Of a DNA stretch of 64,000 nucleotides, positions 35,572 through 44,773 are shown one piece after another. This DNA comes from Rhizobium sp. 11515TR (GTDB lineage: Bacteria; Pseudomonadota; Alphaproteobacteria; Rhizobiales; Rhizobiaceae): the NCBI RefSeq assembly GCF_002277895.1, contig NZ_CP022999.1, forward strand, positions 682,001 to 746,000, read 5' to 3'. The notes under the pieces are model-generated. The model did not search any database. It saw only the letters and a list, made by a program, of their open reading frames with translations, and was not told where the DNA came from. The position numbers and the translations under genes were made by a program. The stretch's first letter is position 1, and the number at the start of each line of letters is the position of its first letter.

Positions 35572-35959
35572 GGCATTCCTTTCTGACTGCTGCGCCCGGG
35601 ATCGAAACATGCACATGCCGCCATAACGGCCATGGTCGAGCGCTTAGCTTGTGGGATCAAAGTCTAGGGACGAGACGATTGCGGGCGAGCGCCGGCTGAA
35701 TCGTTATGATAAGCTTTGCATATTGATACAGGTCGATGTCAACTATTTAAACGCGAACATGTTTCGCGAAATCGCCCCAAGACGGCGCCTGGACTGCCGT
35801 CATTCACAAAACAGGTCGAGCAAATCGATGCGCCTTCCAATATATTGCGATATTGCGGCACGGCATGATTAGGCCTGCAATAAAACTAAATATGGTTGCT
35901 TTGTTTATTTCCTGAACTTATTCTCCGCAAAACAGGCAAAATCCAGGCGGAACGTCGAA
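35572..35959. other. Divergent intergenic region, exporter / ROK regulator
   Basis: This 388-base AT-rich interval has no gene that I can support. CGCGAA-catgt-TTCGCG at 35752-35768 is a perfect six-base inverted repeat around a near-palindrome and is a candidate operator for either side. Confidence 0.5.
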
Positions 35960-37093
35960 TTGCTAACGTCCTCCCAGCAGCAGCTTTTACGGGTCATCAG
36001 CCAATCAGGCCCTTCCAGCCGCACGGTTCTGGCAGCCTCCATGGGGCTAAGCAAGGCTGCGATGAGCGGGATTGCGCGCGATCTGATTTCCCTCGGCGTC
36101 TTGCGGGAGACGGAAACGATCTACGGACAGGGCCGCCCGTCGATCCTGCTGGACCTGCATCCGAAAGGCGCCTTCTTCGGCGGCATTTCGCTGCTCGAAG
36201 ACCCGGCGCCGCTGGTACTCAGCGATTTCAACGGCAATATCGTCGCTCGCCAGACGATGCCGCTGTCGCGCGATCCTGATGTCATCGCCGCGATGATCGC
36301 CGACACGCTGCCGAAATTGCTTTCCGAATGTAAAGATGCCGGACGAAAGCTTTCAGGCCTTGGTATTGCGCTCTCCGGTTTCGTCGATGAAAAGCAGGCG
36401 AGCTGCGTCAAATCCACGCTACTCGGCTGGCAGGACGTGCCGCTTGCCGGCATCGTCAGGCAGAAGACCGGCATAGCCACATTTATCGAAAACGACGCCA
36501 AGGCGGTCGCCGTCAGCGAAAAGCTGTTCGGCGGCGCCCGCGACGTGCAGAATTTCAGCGTCGTTTCCTTCGATGACGGCATCGGCTGCGCCCATTTCGT
36601 CGGCGGCAAACTCTATCGCGGCAATCATGGCGGCGCCGGCGAAATCGCTCATTGCACGATCGAGCCCAATGGTGCGCCCTGCCGCTGCGGCAAGCGCGGC
36701 TGTCTCGATACCGTAGCCTCGCTGAAGGCGATCAAGGAAATGGCAAAGGCGGAAGGTCTCGCCTGCCAATCCCTCGACGCTCTGGAGACGGAGGCATCAC
36801 TCGGCAATGCCGCGGCGATCCGCATCCTGCATCGCGCGGGCAGCGCACTGGGGCTTGCGATTGCGCATCTCATCCAGTTCAACGATCCCGGCCTGATCCT
36901 GATTACCCATGTCGAGGGCCGGTTTGATGGCCTGTTCGGCACTGTCATGCGGCAGGCAGTCGAGGGCAACGTATTGCCGCGCTATGCCGGCCAGACGCCG
37001 ATCCGCACGCAGCGTGTCGATGGCGATGTCTGGGCGCGCGGCGCTGCCAGCATTGCCGCCCATAATTTCCTGATTGGTCCCAACCCCTATTGA
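35960..37093 (+). CDS. ROK-family transcriptional regulator
   Basis: This 377-residue NagC/XylR-type regulator has an N-terminal winged helix (SSQQQLLRVISQSGPSSRTV, SMGLSKAAMSGIARDLISLG) and a C-terminal ROK sugar-kinase-like domain. The latter contains IENDAKAVAVSEKLFGGARD, GNHGGAGEIAHCTI and the zinc site CRCGKRGCLDTVAS. In the zinc motif the common Glu after GCL is Asp. The predicted start is TTG at 35960 with GGCGGAA upstream; no ATG is in frame nearby. It lies 7 bases before the M81 peptidase gene, so the pair is an operon and the effector may come from that pathway. Confidence 0.87.
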   Translation: MLTSSQQQLLRVISQSGPSSRTVLAASMGLSKAAMSGIARDLISLGVLRETETIYGQGRPSILLDLHPKGAFFGGISLLEDPAPLVLSDFNGNIVARQTMPLSRDPDVIAAMIADTLPKLLSECKDAGRKLSGLGIALSGFVDEKQASCVKSTLLGWQDVPLAGIVRQKTGIATFIENDAKAVAVSEKLFGGARDVQNFSVVSFDDGIGCAHFVGGKLYRGNHGGAGEIAHCTIEPNGAPCRCGKRGCLDTVASLKAIKEMAKAEGLACQSLDALETEASLGNAAAIRILHRAGSALGLAIAHLIQFNDPGLILITHVEGRFDGLFGTVMRQAVEGNVLPRYAGQTPIRTQRVDGDVWARGAASIAAHNFLIGPNPY

Positions 37094-37100
37094 GGTTCCC

Positions 37101-38543
37101 ATGCGCATTGCCGTTGGAGGCATTCACATCGAATGCAGCACCTACAATCCCGTCCTGAACGAAGAGAAGGATTTTCGCGTTCTGCGCGGCGCGGAGCTGA
37201 CGGCCTCGCCCTATTTCGCCTTTCTTAGGGATTATGATGGCGAATTCCTGCCAACCCTCCACGCCAGAGCGATCGCCGGCGGTCCGGTCGCCCATCATAC
37301 ATACGAAGCCTTCAAGACAGAGTTCCTGGAAGGATTGAAGGCGCTACTGCCGCTCGATGGACTCTATCTCGCCATGCATGGCGCCATGTATGTCGAAGGT
37401 ATGGAAGACGCCGAGGGTGACTGGATCAGTGCGGCTCGCGCCGTCGTCGGCGAGGATTGCATGGTCTCGGCGAGCTACGATCTGCACGGCAATGTCACCC
37501 AGCGCATCATCGATGCGCTCGACATGTACTCCACCTATCGCACCGCCCCGCATATCGATGTCGAGGAAACCATGCGCCGCGCCGTCAAGATGCTGACGGA
37601 GAGCCTGAAGACCGGCGTGAAGCCGATCCTGCTCTGGGCGGCGATCCCCGTCGTGCTGCCGGGCGAACGCACCAGTACCGTCGATGAGCCGGCCAAGAGC
37701 CTTTATGATAGGCTGCCCGGAATCGATGCCCTCGACGGCGTCTGGGACGCCTCTCTCATGGTCGGCTATGTCTGGGCCGACGAGCCGCGCGCCACGGCTG
37801 CCGCCATCATGACCGGCACAGATCGCGTCGTGCTTGAGCGGGAAGCAAAACGCCTGGCGCAGGCCTATTGGGACGTGCGCAAGGATTTCGTTTTCGGCTC
37901 GGAGACCGGCTCGATCGAGGAATGCGTCGCCAAGGCAATCGCCAGCACGACCGCGCCCGTGGTTCTGGCGGAATCTGGAGATAATCCGACGGGCGGCGGC
38001 GTCGGTGACCGTGCCGATGTGCTGGCGGCACTGATTGCCAAGAAAGCACAAGGCGTCATTTTCGCCGGCATCGCCGACAAGGCCGCCACGGAAGCCTGCT
38101 ACGCCGCTGGCCTGGGCGCCACCCTCGATCTCTCGGTCGGCGCATCGCTCGACACCAAGGGCAGCAAGCCGGTACGAGGCAACTTCACCGTCAAACATTT
38201 GCTGGGCACTACGGAAGCGAGCGACAGACAGGCTGTCGTCTCCATCGGCGGCATCGATCTTGTGCTGTCGGCCAAGCGTCGCCCCTATCATAATATTGCC
38301 GATTTCACCCGCCTTTGCCTCGATCCGCACAAGGCAAAGATCATCGTCGTCAAATCCGGCTACCTCTCGCCCGAGCTGGCGCCGATCGCCAACCCGAACC
38401 TGATGGCTCTGTCCCCCGGTGTCGTCGATCAGTTCGTCGAACGCCTGCCGCGCCTGCGCAAGACCAAGCCGACTTACCCCTTCGACAAGGATTTCGACTT
38501 CATGCCAGAGACGGCGATTTCTGCGCGCGCCGTCGGGCGCTGA
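37101..38543 (+). CDS. M81-family metallopeptidase (MlrC-like)
   Basis: This 480-residue cytosolic protein starts MRIAVGGIHIECSTYNPVLN. Family residues include DGLYLAMHGAMYVEGMEDAE, ASYDLHGNVTQRIIDALD, ESGDNPTGGGVGDRADVL and a C-terminal VVKSGYLSPELAPIA. MlrC in sphingomonads completes degradation of the cyclic peptide microcystin and its tetrapeptide intermediate; rhizobial relatives have unknown substrates. DLHGN and ESGDNP match the metal-ligand regions. It sits between a ROK regulator and a GntR regulator, ahead of a peptide importer and a gamma-glutamyltransferase, so a role in peptide breakdown fits. Confidence 0.9.
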   Translation: MRIAVGGIHIECSTYNPVLNEEKDFRVLRGAELTASPYFAFLRDYDGEFLPTLHARAIAGGPVAHHTYEAFKTEFLEGLKALLPLDGLYLAMHGAMYVEGMEDAEGDWISAARAVVGEDCMVSASYDLHGNVTQRIIDALDMYSTYRTAPHIDVEETMRRAVKMLTESLKTGVKPILLWAAIPVVLPGERTSTVDEPAKSLYDRLPGIDALDGVWDASLMVGYVWADEPRATAAAIMTGTDRVVLEREAKRLAQAYWDVRKDFVFGSETGSIEECVAKAIASTTAPVVLAESGDNPTGGGVGDRADVLAALIAKKAQGVIFAGIADKAATEACYAAGLGATLDLSVGASLDTKGSKPVRGNFTVKHLLGTTEASDRQAVVSIGGIDLVLSAKRRPYHNIADFTRLCLDPHKAKIIVVKSGYLSPELAPIANPNLMALSPGVVDQFVERLPRLRKTKPTYPFDKDFDFMPETAISARAVGR

Positions 38544-38689
38544 GGCTCAAGTCAAAGAACCGCAAGAGCGGCATCGTTGATCTGTCATCTCAAGAAGGCG
38601 ACTCGTTTTTGCGGGTCGCCTTTCTGCATTGCGCACAAACATTGTGCATCGCCGAAATTGCACAAAAAAGTGCTTGACGAGGCGGGCGA

Positions 38690-38725
38690 GTTCAATTTCT
38701 ATTGAACCAATTTCAAATTGGTTCA
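38690..38725. promoter_or_regulatory. Overlapping operator palindromes before the peptide-uptake GntR gene
   Basis: GTTCAAT-ttct-ATTGAAC (38690-38707) overlaps a perfect 23-base palindrome made of TGAACCAATTT, a central C and AAATTGGTTCA (38703-38725). The start codon follows at 38735. A promoter-like TTGACG at 38674 precedes the block with a 17-base gap to TTCTAT. A further TTGTGCA / TGCACAA pair lies at about 38643-38666. Confidence 0.7.
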
Positions 38726-38734
38726 CCTCTCAAT

Positions 38735-39472
38735 ATGGCAATCGACAGCCTTCCGGAAAATTCGGTCCATGCCCTGGAAAGGCTCCGTGGGCTTTTGAAT
38801 TCGGCCGATCTCCCGGCTGACGGAAAACTGCCGACTGAGCGGGCTCTATCGGAGACGCTGGGTGTCAGCCGGCGGGCGATCCGGCGGGCGCTAGAAGTGT
38901 TGGAAGCGGAAGGTCGCGTCTGGCGGCGCCAGGGGTCCGGAACCTATGTCGGGCAGCGACCGGACGACTGGAGCCAGCATGTCAGCACGCTTGTGGCGGG
39001 CACAGATCTCATGGAGGTCATGGAAGTCCGCCTGCGTATCGAGCCGCAGCTCGCCCAGCTCGCCGCCATGCGCGCCAAGCCCGACGACATCGACCGCATG
39101 TATGAACTGGCAAAGAAGATCACCGCCAGCGATGATGCCGACAGCCGCGAACTCTGGGATGGCGCATTGCATCGGCTGATCGCACAAAGCGCCGGCAACC
39201 AGTTCTTCCTGACGATTTTCGACGTCATCAACCATGTCCGTCAGGATGAAGCCTGGCAAACCATTCGCGAATTGGCCCGCAGCATCAACAAGACCCGCCC
39301 GGTCTCCTACGCCCAGCATAGGACGATTATCGACGCCATTGCCGCACGCAACCCGATGAAGGCGGCCGAAGCCATGCGCGAACATCTGCTGATGCTGCAG
39401 GAAAGCCTGATCCGCATCACCTCGCTGGATGCGCGCCAAGCTGAGGAGCCACTGACTAAGGAGGTGGGCTGA
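38735..39472 (+). CDS. GntR regulator, FadR subfamily, probable controller of the peptide operon
   Basis: This 245-residue regulator has an N-terminal winged helix (DLPADGKLPTERALSETLGV, SRRAIRRALEVLEAEGRVWR, GSGTYVGQ) and a helical FCD domain containing MEVRLRIEPQLAQLAA, WDGALHRLIAQSAGNQF and YAQHRTIIDAIAARNP. ATG at 38735 is preferred over the TTG at 38702 that lies inside the upstream palindrome. The gene is followed by the substrate-binding protein of a peptide-type ABC system, so it probably represses its own operon through 38690-38725 and is released by a peptide or product. Confidence 0.9.
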   Translation: MAIDSLPENSVHALERLRGLLNSADLPADGKLPTERALSETLGVSRRAIRRALEVLEAEGRVWRRQGSGTYVGQRPDDWSQHVSTLVAGTDLMEVMEVRLRIEPQLAQLAAMRAKPDDIDRMYELAKKITASDDADSRELWDGALHRLIAQSAGNQFFLTIFDVINHVRQDEAWQTIRELARSINKTRPVSYAQHRTIIDAIAARNPMKAAEAMREHLLMLQESLIRITSLDARQAEEPLTKEVG

Positions 39473-39555
39473 TCCAAAAGCGGGCTCGCCCACGATGCCC
39501 GGAGAGGAAACCGGTCGAGACTGCAAAGAACGAAAACGATAAACAGGAGAACAGA

Positions 39556-41064
39556 ATGAAGATCGCCAAATTCATGGCATCGCTTGCCGCCGGCGCCCTG
39601 ATCGCGCTGCCGGCATTCGCCGTCGAACTCAAGATCGGCCTGCAGGACGATGCCGACGCGCTGGATCCCGCGCAATCGCGCACCTTCGTCGGCCGCATCG
39701 TCTATACCGCACTCTGCGACAAGCTCGTCGACGTAACACCGGACCTGCAGTTCGTACCGCAGCTTGCCACATCCTGGAAATGGTCCGCCGACGGCAAGCA
39801 GCTCGTCATGCAGCTGCGCCAAGGCGTGAAATTCCAAGACGGCACACCGTTCAATGCGCAAGCTGTTGTCGACAACATCCAGCGCTATCAAACCATGCCG
39901 GAATCACGCCGCAAGAGCGAACTTTCCTCCGTTGCCAAGGTCGAAGCATCCGGCGACTACGAAGCTACCTTCACCCTGAAAGCGCCTGATGTCACGCTGC
40001 TTGCCCAGCTTTCCGACCGTTCCGGCATGATGGTCTCGCCAACGGCGGCAAAGGCTGCCGGTGCCAAATTCGGCGATCATCCCGTCTGCTCCGGGCCCTT
40101 CAAATTCGTCGAGCGCGTGCAGCAGGACCGCATCGTGCTGGAGAAATTCCAGGATTACTGGAACAAGGACAAGATCTTCATCGATAAGGTGACCTATCTG
40201 CCGATCCCCGACACAACGGTGCGCCTCGCAAACCTGCGTTCGGGCGACCTCGACATGATCGAGCGTGTCGCAGCCTCCGATGCCGGCACTGTCAAGGGCG
40301 ATCCCAATCTCGTCTACGCCGATGCTGTCGGCACCGGCTGGCTCGGCGTCTACGCCAATGTCGGCAATGGCGCTCGCGCCGACAATCCGATGGGCAAGGA
40401 CAAGCGCCTGCGCCAGGCTTTCTCACTGGCGATCGACCGCGAAGCCGCCATGCAGATCGTCTTCGATGGTACGGGGCTTGCCGGCAACCAGCCGTTCGCA
40501 CCGAACAGCCCCTGGTTCGACAAGGATATTCCGGTGCCCGCTCGCGATATCGACAAGGCCAAGGCGCTGGTCAAGGAAGCCGGCTTCGACCGCATCCCGG
40601 TCGAGCTCGCCGTCGCCAACAATCCGGTTTCCATGCAGATGATGCAAATCATCCAGTCGATGGTTGCCGAAGCCGGTTTCGACGTGACGCTGAAGACGAC
40701 CGAATTCGCGACCCTCCTCGACGCACAGTCGAGCGGCAATTATCAGCTCAGCCGCTCCGACTGGTCCGGCCGCTCCGATCCGGATGGCAACATCCAGCAG
40801 TTTGTGACGACTGGAGCCGGCCTTAACGATTCCAAATACAGCAATCCGGAAGTCGACAAGCTGCTGCTGGAGGCACGCCAGTCGCAGGACAATGCCGTAC
40901 GCAAGCAGAAATACGACGCTGCAGAGGCGATCCTCAGCCAGGACCTGCCGATCATTTTCCTCGGGCATCAGGCCTGGATCTGGGCCTACAACAAGAAGGT
41001 ATCTGGCTTCGTGCCCTCCCCGGATGGCATGATCCGTCTCGTTGGCGTGAAGAAGAATAGCTGA
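39556..41064 (+). CDS. Peptide-type ABC transporter substrate-binding protein
   Basis: This 502-residue family-5 binding protein (DppA/OppA/GsiB class) has a Sec signal (FMASLAAGALIALPAFAVEL). Early strands are IGLQDDADALDPAQSRTFVG, followed by ATSWKWSADGKQLVMQLRQG and PDTTVRLANLRSGDLDMIE. The shape matches proteins that bind di- and tripeptides, glutathione or similar solutes. It heads a complete importer whose permeases and fused ATPase follow. The intervening 70 bases before the first permease have no obvious terminator. Confidence 0.92.
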   Translation: MKIAKFMASLAAGALIALPAFAVELKIGLQDDADALDPAQSRTFVGRIVYTALCDKLVDVTPDLQFVPQLATSWKWSADGKQLVMQLRQGVKFQDGTPFNAQAVVDNIQRYQTMPESRRKSELSSVAKVEASGDYEATFTLKAPDVTLLAQLSDRSGMMVSPTAAKAAGAKFGDHPVCSGPFKFVERVQQDRIVLEKFQDYWNKDKIFIDKVTYLPIPDTTVRLANLRSGDLDMIERVAASDAGTVKGDPNLVYADAVGTGWLGVYANVGNGARADNPMGKDKRLRQAFSLAIDREAAMQIVFDGTGLAGNQPFAPNSPWFDKDIPVPARDIDKAKALVKEAGFDRIPVELAVANNPVSMQMMQIIQSMVAEAGFDVTLKTTEFATLLDAQSSGNYQLSRSDWSGRSDPDGNIQQFVTTGAGLNDSKYSNPEVDKLLLEARQSQDNAVRKQKYDAAEAILSQDLPIIFLGHQAWIWAYNKKVSGFVPSPDGMIRLVGVKKNS

Positions 41065-41134
41065 GCGACTAGCGCCATGCGGGCTCCTTCCTGCATGGCC
41101 CTTTCATATTCGACATCGCGGCAAGGATCTGCCC

Positions 41135-42082
41135 ATGTATAGCTATATCGGAAAGAGGCTGCTCGTCGCGATACCGACGCTGCTGATCATTTCGATCTTC
41201 GTCTTCTCGCTGCAGAAGCTTCTGCCCGGCGATCCTGTGCTTGCCATGGCCGGCGAGGAGCGCGATCCGCAGGTCCTAGAGCTGCTTCGCGAGAAATATC
41301 GCCTGAACGACCCAGTCATCTATCAATATGGCTACTGGCTGCAGGGCGTCGCGAGGGGTGATCTCGGCGTTTCGCTGCGCACCAATCAGCCGGTGCTGAC
41401 GCTCGTTGCAGAAAAACTACCGGTCACCATTCAGCTTGCCGTGATGTCGATGATCTTCGCCTTCGCCATCGGCATTCCCATGGGCATATTGGCGGCGGTG
41501 AAGAGGAATAGCTTCATCGATTTTCTCGCCAATATCGTCGCCCTGTGCGGCCTCTCAGTGCCGAATTTCTGGCTCGGCATCATGCTGATCCTGCTGGTTT
41601 CGGTGAAGCTGCATTGGCTGCCGGCCTCGGGATACCAGCCCTTCTTCGAAGATCCATGGCGCTCGATCCAGACGATGCTGATGCCGTCCTTCGTGCTCGG
41701 CAATGCGCTTGCGGCCACCTTGATGCGCCACACGCGCTCGTCGATGCTGAGCGTACTCAGCGCCGACTATATCCGGACGGCCCGCGCCAAGGGACTGCCG
41801 GAAACCGCCGTCGTGCTGCAGCACAGCTTCCGCAACGCCATCCTGCCGGTCGTGACAGTCAGCGCTCTGCTGTTCGGGGAGCTCCTGGCCGGTGCCGTTC
41901 TGACCGAGCAAATCTTCACCATCCCCGGCTTCGGCAAGCTCATCGTCGACGCCGTCTTCAACCGGGATTACGCCGTCGTCCAGGGCGTGGTGCTCTGCAC
42001 GGCCATCGGCTTCATCGCCATGAACCTTATTGCCGATATTCTCTACGTCATCCTCAATCCGCGCATGAAGGCAGCCCTATGA
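41135..42082 (+). CDS. Peptide-type ABC permease, DppB/GsiC class
   Basis: This 315-residue inner-membrane protein has the family start YSYIGKRLLVAIPTLLIISI and the N-terminal LLPGDPVLAMAGEE loop. Further features are GVSLRTNQPVLTLVAEKLPV, the coupling helix in DYIRTARAKGLPETAVVLQH and a C-terminal VQGVVLCTAIGFIAMNLI. These are diagnostic for the DppB group. Its stop overlaps the next permease start as ATGA, showing translational coupling. With DppC-type and fused ATPase partners it forms a standard peptide importer. Confidence 0.93.
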   Translation: MYSYIGKRLLVAIPTLLIISIFVFSLQKLLPGDPVLAMAGEERDPQVLELLREKYRLNDPVIYQYGYWLQGVARGDLGVSLRTNQPVLTLVAEKLPVTIQLAVMSMIFAFAIGIPMGILAAVKRNSFIDFLANIVALCGLSVPNFWLGIMLILLVSVKLHWLPASGYQPFFEDPWRSIQTMLMPSFVLGNALAATLMRHTRSSMLSVLSADYIRTARAKGLPETAVVLQHSFRNAILPVVTVSALLFGELLAGAVLTEQIFTIPGFGKLIVDAVFNRDYAVVQGVVLCTAIGFIAMNLIADILYVILNPRMKAAL

Positions 42083-42957
42083 GCACGATCGTTCAGACGA
42101 CCGCGGCAACCCCTTCCGCCAAACGCGCTCCCAATCGGGCCTGGCGTAAGCTGCGAGCCAACAAAGGGGCACTGGTCGGGCTTGCGATCATCCTGTTCTT
42201 TACCGCACTCGCCGCGCTGGCATCGCTCCTGCCTATTCCCGATCCGGTCGCAACCAGCTGGTCGGCGATCCGCAAGGCGCCATCGGCTGCGCACTGGCTC
42301 GGCACCGACGACCTCGGCCGGGACATTCTCTCCCGCATGATCTGGGGCGCACGGGCATCGCTGATGGCCGGCGTCTTCTCGGTTGCTATTGCGGTCGCGA
42401 TCGGCGTGCCCTTCGGTCTGATCTCCGGTTACTATGGCGGCTGGATCGACCAGATCATCTCGCGCATCACCGAAGCCTTCCTGGCGATGCCTTTCCTTAT
42501 CACCGCCATTGCGCTTGCCGCCTTCCTCGGCCCGAGCCTCACCAATGCGATGATCGCGATCGGATTTTCCGCAACGCCAGTCTTCGTGCGGCTGACGCGC
42601 GGCCAGGTGCTGGCGGTCAAGACAGAGGATTATGTCGAGGGCGCCCGATCGATCGGTCTCACCCATTTCAGCATCATCACCCGCTATATCCTGCCGAACG
42701 TCTTCGCGCCAATCCTCGTGCAGGCAACACTCACCATCGCGACCGCCATCATCGCAGAGGCCAGCCTCTCCTTCCTCGGCCTCGGCCAGCAGCCGCCTGC
42801 CCCTAGCTGGGGCTCGATGCTCAATGTCGCCAAGAATTATCTCGAACAGGCGCCCTGGATGGCCATGTGGCCGGGTGCCGCCATTTTTCTCGTCGTGATC
42901 GGCTTCAATCTCCTCGGCGACGGCCTGCGCGATGCGCTCGACCCTCGCGAAGTATGA
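42079..42957 (+). CDS. Peptide-type ABC permease, DppC/GsiD class
   Basis: This 292-residue inner-membrane protein begins MSTIVQTTAATPSAKRAPN, with ATG overlapping the previous stop. It carries LRANKGALVGLAIILFFTAL, the family loop HWLGTDDLGRDILSRMIWGA, coupling residues in YVEGARSIGLTHFSIITRYI and ASLSFLGLGQQPPAPSWGSM. These are diagnostic for DppC-type permeases. The gamma-glutamyltransferase homologue follows 23 bases later on the same transcript. Confidence 0.93.
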   Translation: MSTIVQTTAATPSAKRAPNRAWRKLRANKGALVGLAIILFFTALAALASLLPIPDPVATSWSAIRKAPSAAHWLGTDDLGRDILSRMIWGARASLMAGVFSVAIAVAIGVPFGLISGYYGGWIDQIISRITEAFLAMPFLITAIALAAFLGPSLTNAMIAIGFSATPVFVRLTRGQVLAVKTEDYVEGARSIGLTHFSIITRYILPNVFAPILVQATLTIATAIIAEASLSFLGLGQQPPAPSWGSMLNVAKNYLEQAPWMAMWPGAAIFLVVIGFNLLGDGLRDALDPREV

Positions 42958-42980
42958 ATAAACTTAAAAGGATGCCCCCA

Positions 42981-44768
42981 ATGACCGCATTCACCACCCG
43001 CCCCGAAATCCTCGGCACCTTCGGCGTCGTCACCTCGACGCACTGGATCGCATCCGCCGTCGGCATGAGCATTCTCGAAAAGGGCGGCAACGCCTTCGAC
43101 GCCGCCGTTGCGACAGGCTTCGTGCTGCAGATTGTCGAGCCGCATCTCTGCGGGCCGGGCGGCGACATGCCGGCCATCCTCTATTCGAAGAAGAAGGACA
43201 AGGTCGAGGTCATCTGCGCCCAGGGGCCAGCGCCGGCCGTTGCAACGATCGAGCACTACACGCGGGAGGGGCTTAAGCTCGTTCCCGGCGATGGGCTGCT
43301 CGCCACCGTCATCCCCGGCTCCTTCGACGGCTGGATGCTGATGCTGCGCGATTACGGCCGGCTGACCGTCCGCGACGTGCTGGAACCGGCGATCCATTAT
43401 GCCGAAAAAGGCCATCCCGTCCTGCCGCGCGTCTCCGCCACCATCGCAGGTCTTGCCGATTTCTATCGCAAGGAATGGCCGACCTCCTACGACACCTGGC
43501 TTCCCGGCGGTGCCGCCCCCGAACCCTGGTCCAACTTCAAGAACCCGGTTCTTGCCGAAACCTGGAAGCGGGTCGTCGCCGAGGCGGAAAGCAAGAGCGA
43601 TCGCGAAGCGCAGATCGAAGCCGCACGCGATGCCTATTACCGCGGCTTCGTCGCTGAAGCGATCGACAGCTATGTCAGCAAGACCGAGGTCATGGATGCG
43701 AGCGGCACCCGCCACAAGGGAGTGTTGACCGCTGACGATATGGCCAATTGGCAGGCTACGATCGAAGAGCCGCTGACCTATGACTATCACGGCTGGACGG
43801 TCGCCAAGATCGGTCCGTGGGGCCAGGGACCCGTCTTCCTCCAAACGTTGGCACTGCTAAAGGGTTTCGACCTGGCCGCGATGAACCCCGCAGGCGCCGA
43901 TTTCGTCCATACCGTCACGGAAGCGATGAAACTCGCCTTTGCCGACCGCGAGGTCTATTACGGCGATCCCAATTTCACGAATGTACCGATCGAAACTCTG
44001 CTGTCGGATGCCTATGCCGTCGAACGCAGGCGGCTGATTTCGTCTGAGGCATCGCTTGCCTTGCGCCCCGGTAAGCTGCCCGGCTTTGAAAGCCAGTACG
44101 ATCTCACAATGGCGATGCTCGACGAGCCGGAAGCCAAGAGCGGCGCAGTCTACGAGCCGACAATGTCGCATCTCACCGAGAAGCGCGGCGACACCGTGCA
44201 TATCGATGTCATGGACCGAGAAGGCAATATGGTGTCGGTCACGCCATCGGGCGGCTGGCTGCAATCCTCGCCGATCATTCCGGGTCTCGGCTTCTGCCTC
44301 AATTCACGCGCCCAGATGTTTTGGCTGCAGCCGGGCCTGCCCTCCTCGCTGGCACCGGGCAAGCGGCCGCGCACGACGCTGACCCCGACGATGGCACTGC
44401 ATGAGGGACGCCCGACGCTCGCTTTCGGCACGCCCGGCGGCGATCAGCAGGAGCAGTGGCAGCTCTCCTTCTTCCTGCGCTATGTCCATCATGGGCTGAA
44501 CCTGCAGGAAGCGATCGACAAGCCGCTGTTCCACAGCACGCATTTCCCGAGCTCCTTCTATCCGCGCACCCGCGAACCGGGCGGCCTCACGGCGGAAGCG
44601 AATTTCAGCGCCGAGGTGCTCGATACGCTTCGCAAGAGAGGTCACCAGCTGACCGTCGCGCCGGAATGGACCGTGGGCCGCCTGACCGCCGCACGGCGCG
44701 ACGCCGACGGCCTCTTGCGCGCTGCGGCAACACCTCGTTTGATGCAAGCTTACGCCGTTGGGAGATAG
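42981..44768 (+). CDS. Cytosolic gamma-glutamyltransferase family protein
   Basis: This 595-residue Ntn-hydrolase has no signal peptide, unlike the periplasmic E. coli GGT. Landmarks are GGNAFDAAVATGFVLQIVEP, HLCGPGGDMPAILY and the autocleavage site KRGDTVHIDVMDREGN, where Thr405 is the predicted new N-terminal nucleophile. GGWLQSSPIIPGLGFCLNSR and LAFGTPGGDQQEQW follow. GGTs hydrolyse or transfer gamma-glutamyl groups; several bacterial relatives act on other amides. ATG at 42981 is chosen for AAGGAT 9 bases upstream. Its position within a peptide-importer operon suggests it cleaves the imported substrate in the cytosol. Confidence 0.92.
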   Translation: MTAFTTRPEILGTFGVVTSTHWIASAVGMSILEKGGNAFDAAVATGFVLQIVEPHLCGPGGDMPAILYSKKKDKVEVICAQGPAPAVATIEHYTREGLKLVPGDGLLATVIPGSFDGWMLMLRDYGRLTVRDVLEPAIHYAEKGHPVLPRVSATIAGLADFYRKEWPTSYDTWLPGGAAPEPWSNFKNPVLAETWKRVVAEAESKSDREAQIEAARDAYYRGFVAEAIDSYVSKTEVMDASGTRHKGVLTADDMANWQATIEEPLTYDYHGWTVAKIGPWGQGPVFLQTLALLKGFDLAAMNPAGADFVHTVTEAMKLAFADREVYYGDPNFTNVPIETLLSDAYAVERRRLISSEASLALRPGKLPGFESQYDLTMAMLDEPEAKSGAVYEPTMSHLTEKRGDTVHIDVMDREGNMVSVTPSGGWLQSSPIIPGLGFCLNSRAQMFWLQPGLPSSLAPGKRPRTTLTPTMALHEGRPTLAFGTPGGDQQEQWQLSFFLRYVHHGLNLQEAIDKPLFHSTHFPSSFYPRTREPGGLTAEANFSAEVLDTLRKRGHQLTVAPEWTVGRLTAARRDADGLLRAAATPRLMQAYAVGR

Positions 44769-44773
44769 AGGCG

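Noticed and set aside
34075..35586. 503-codon open frame antisense to the DHA2 exporter
   Set aside because: The highly charged product, extremely rich in Asp, Arg and Gly, is typical of antisense to hydrophobic membrane-protein codons.
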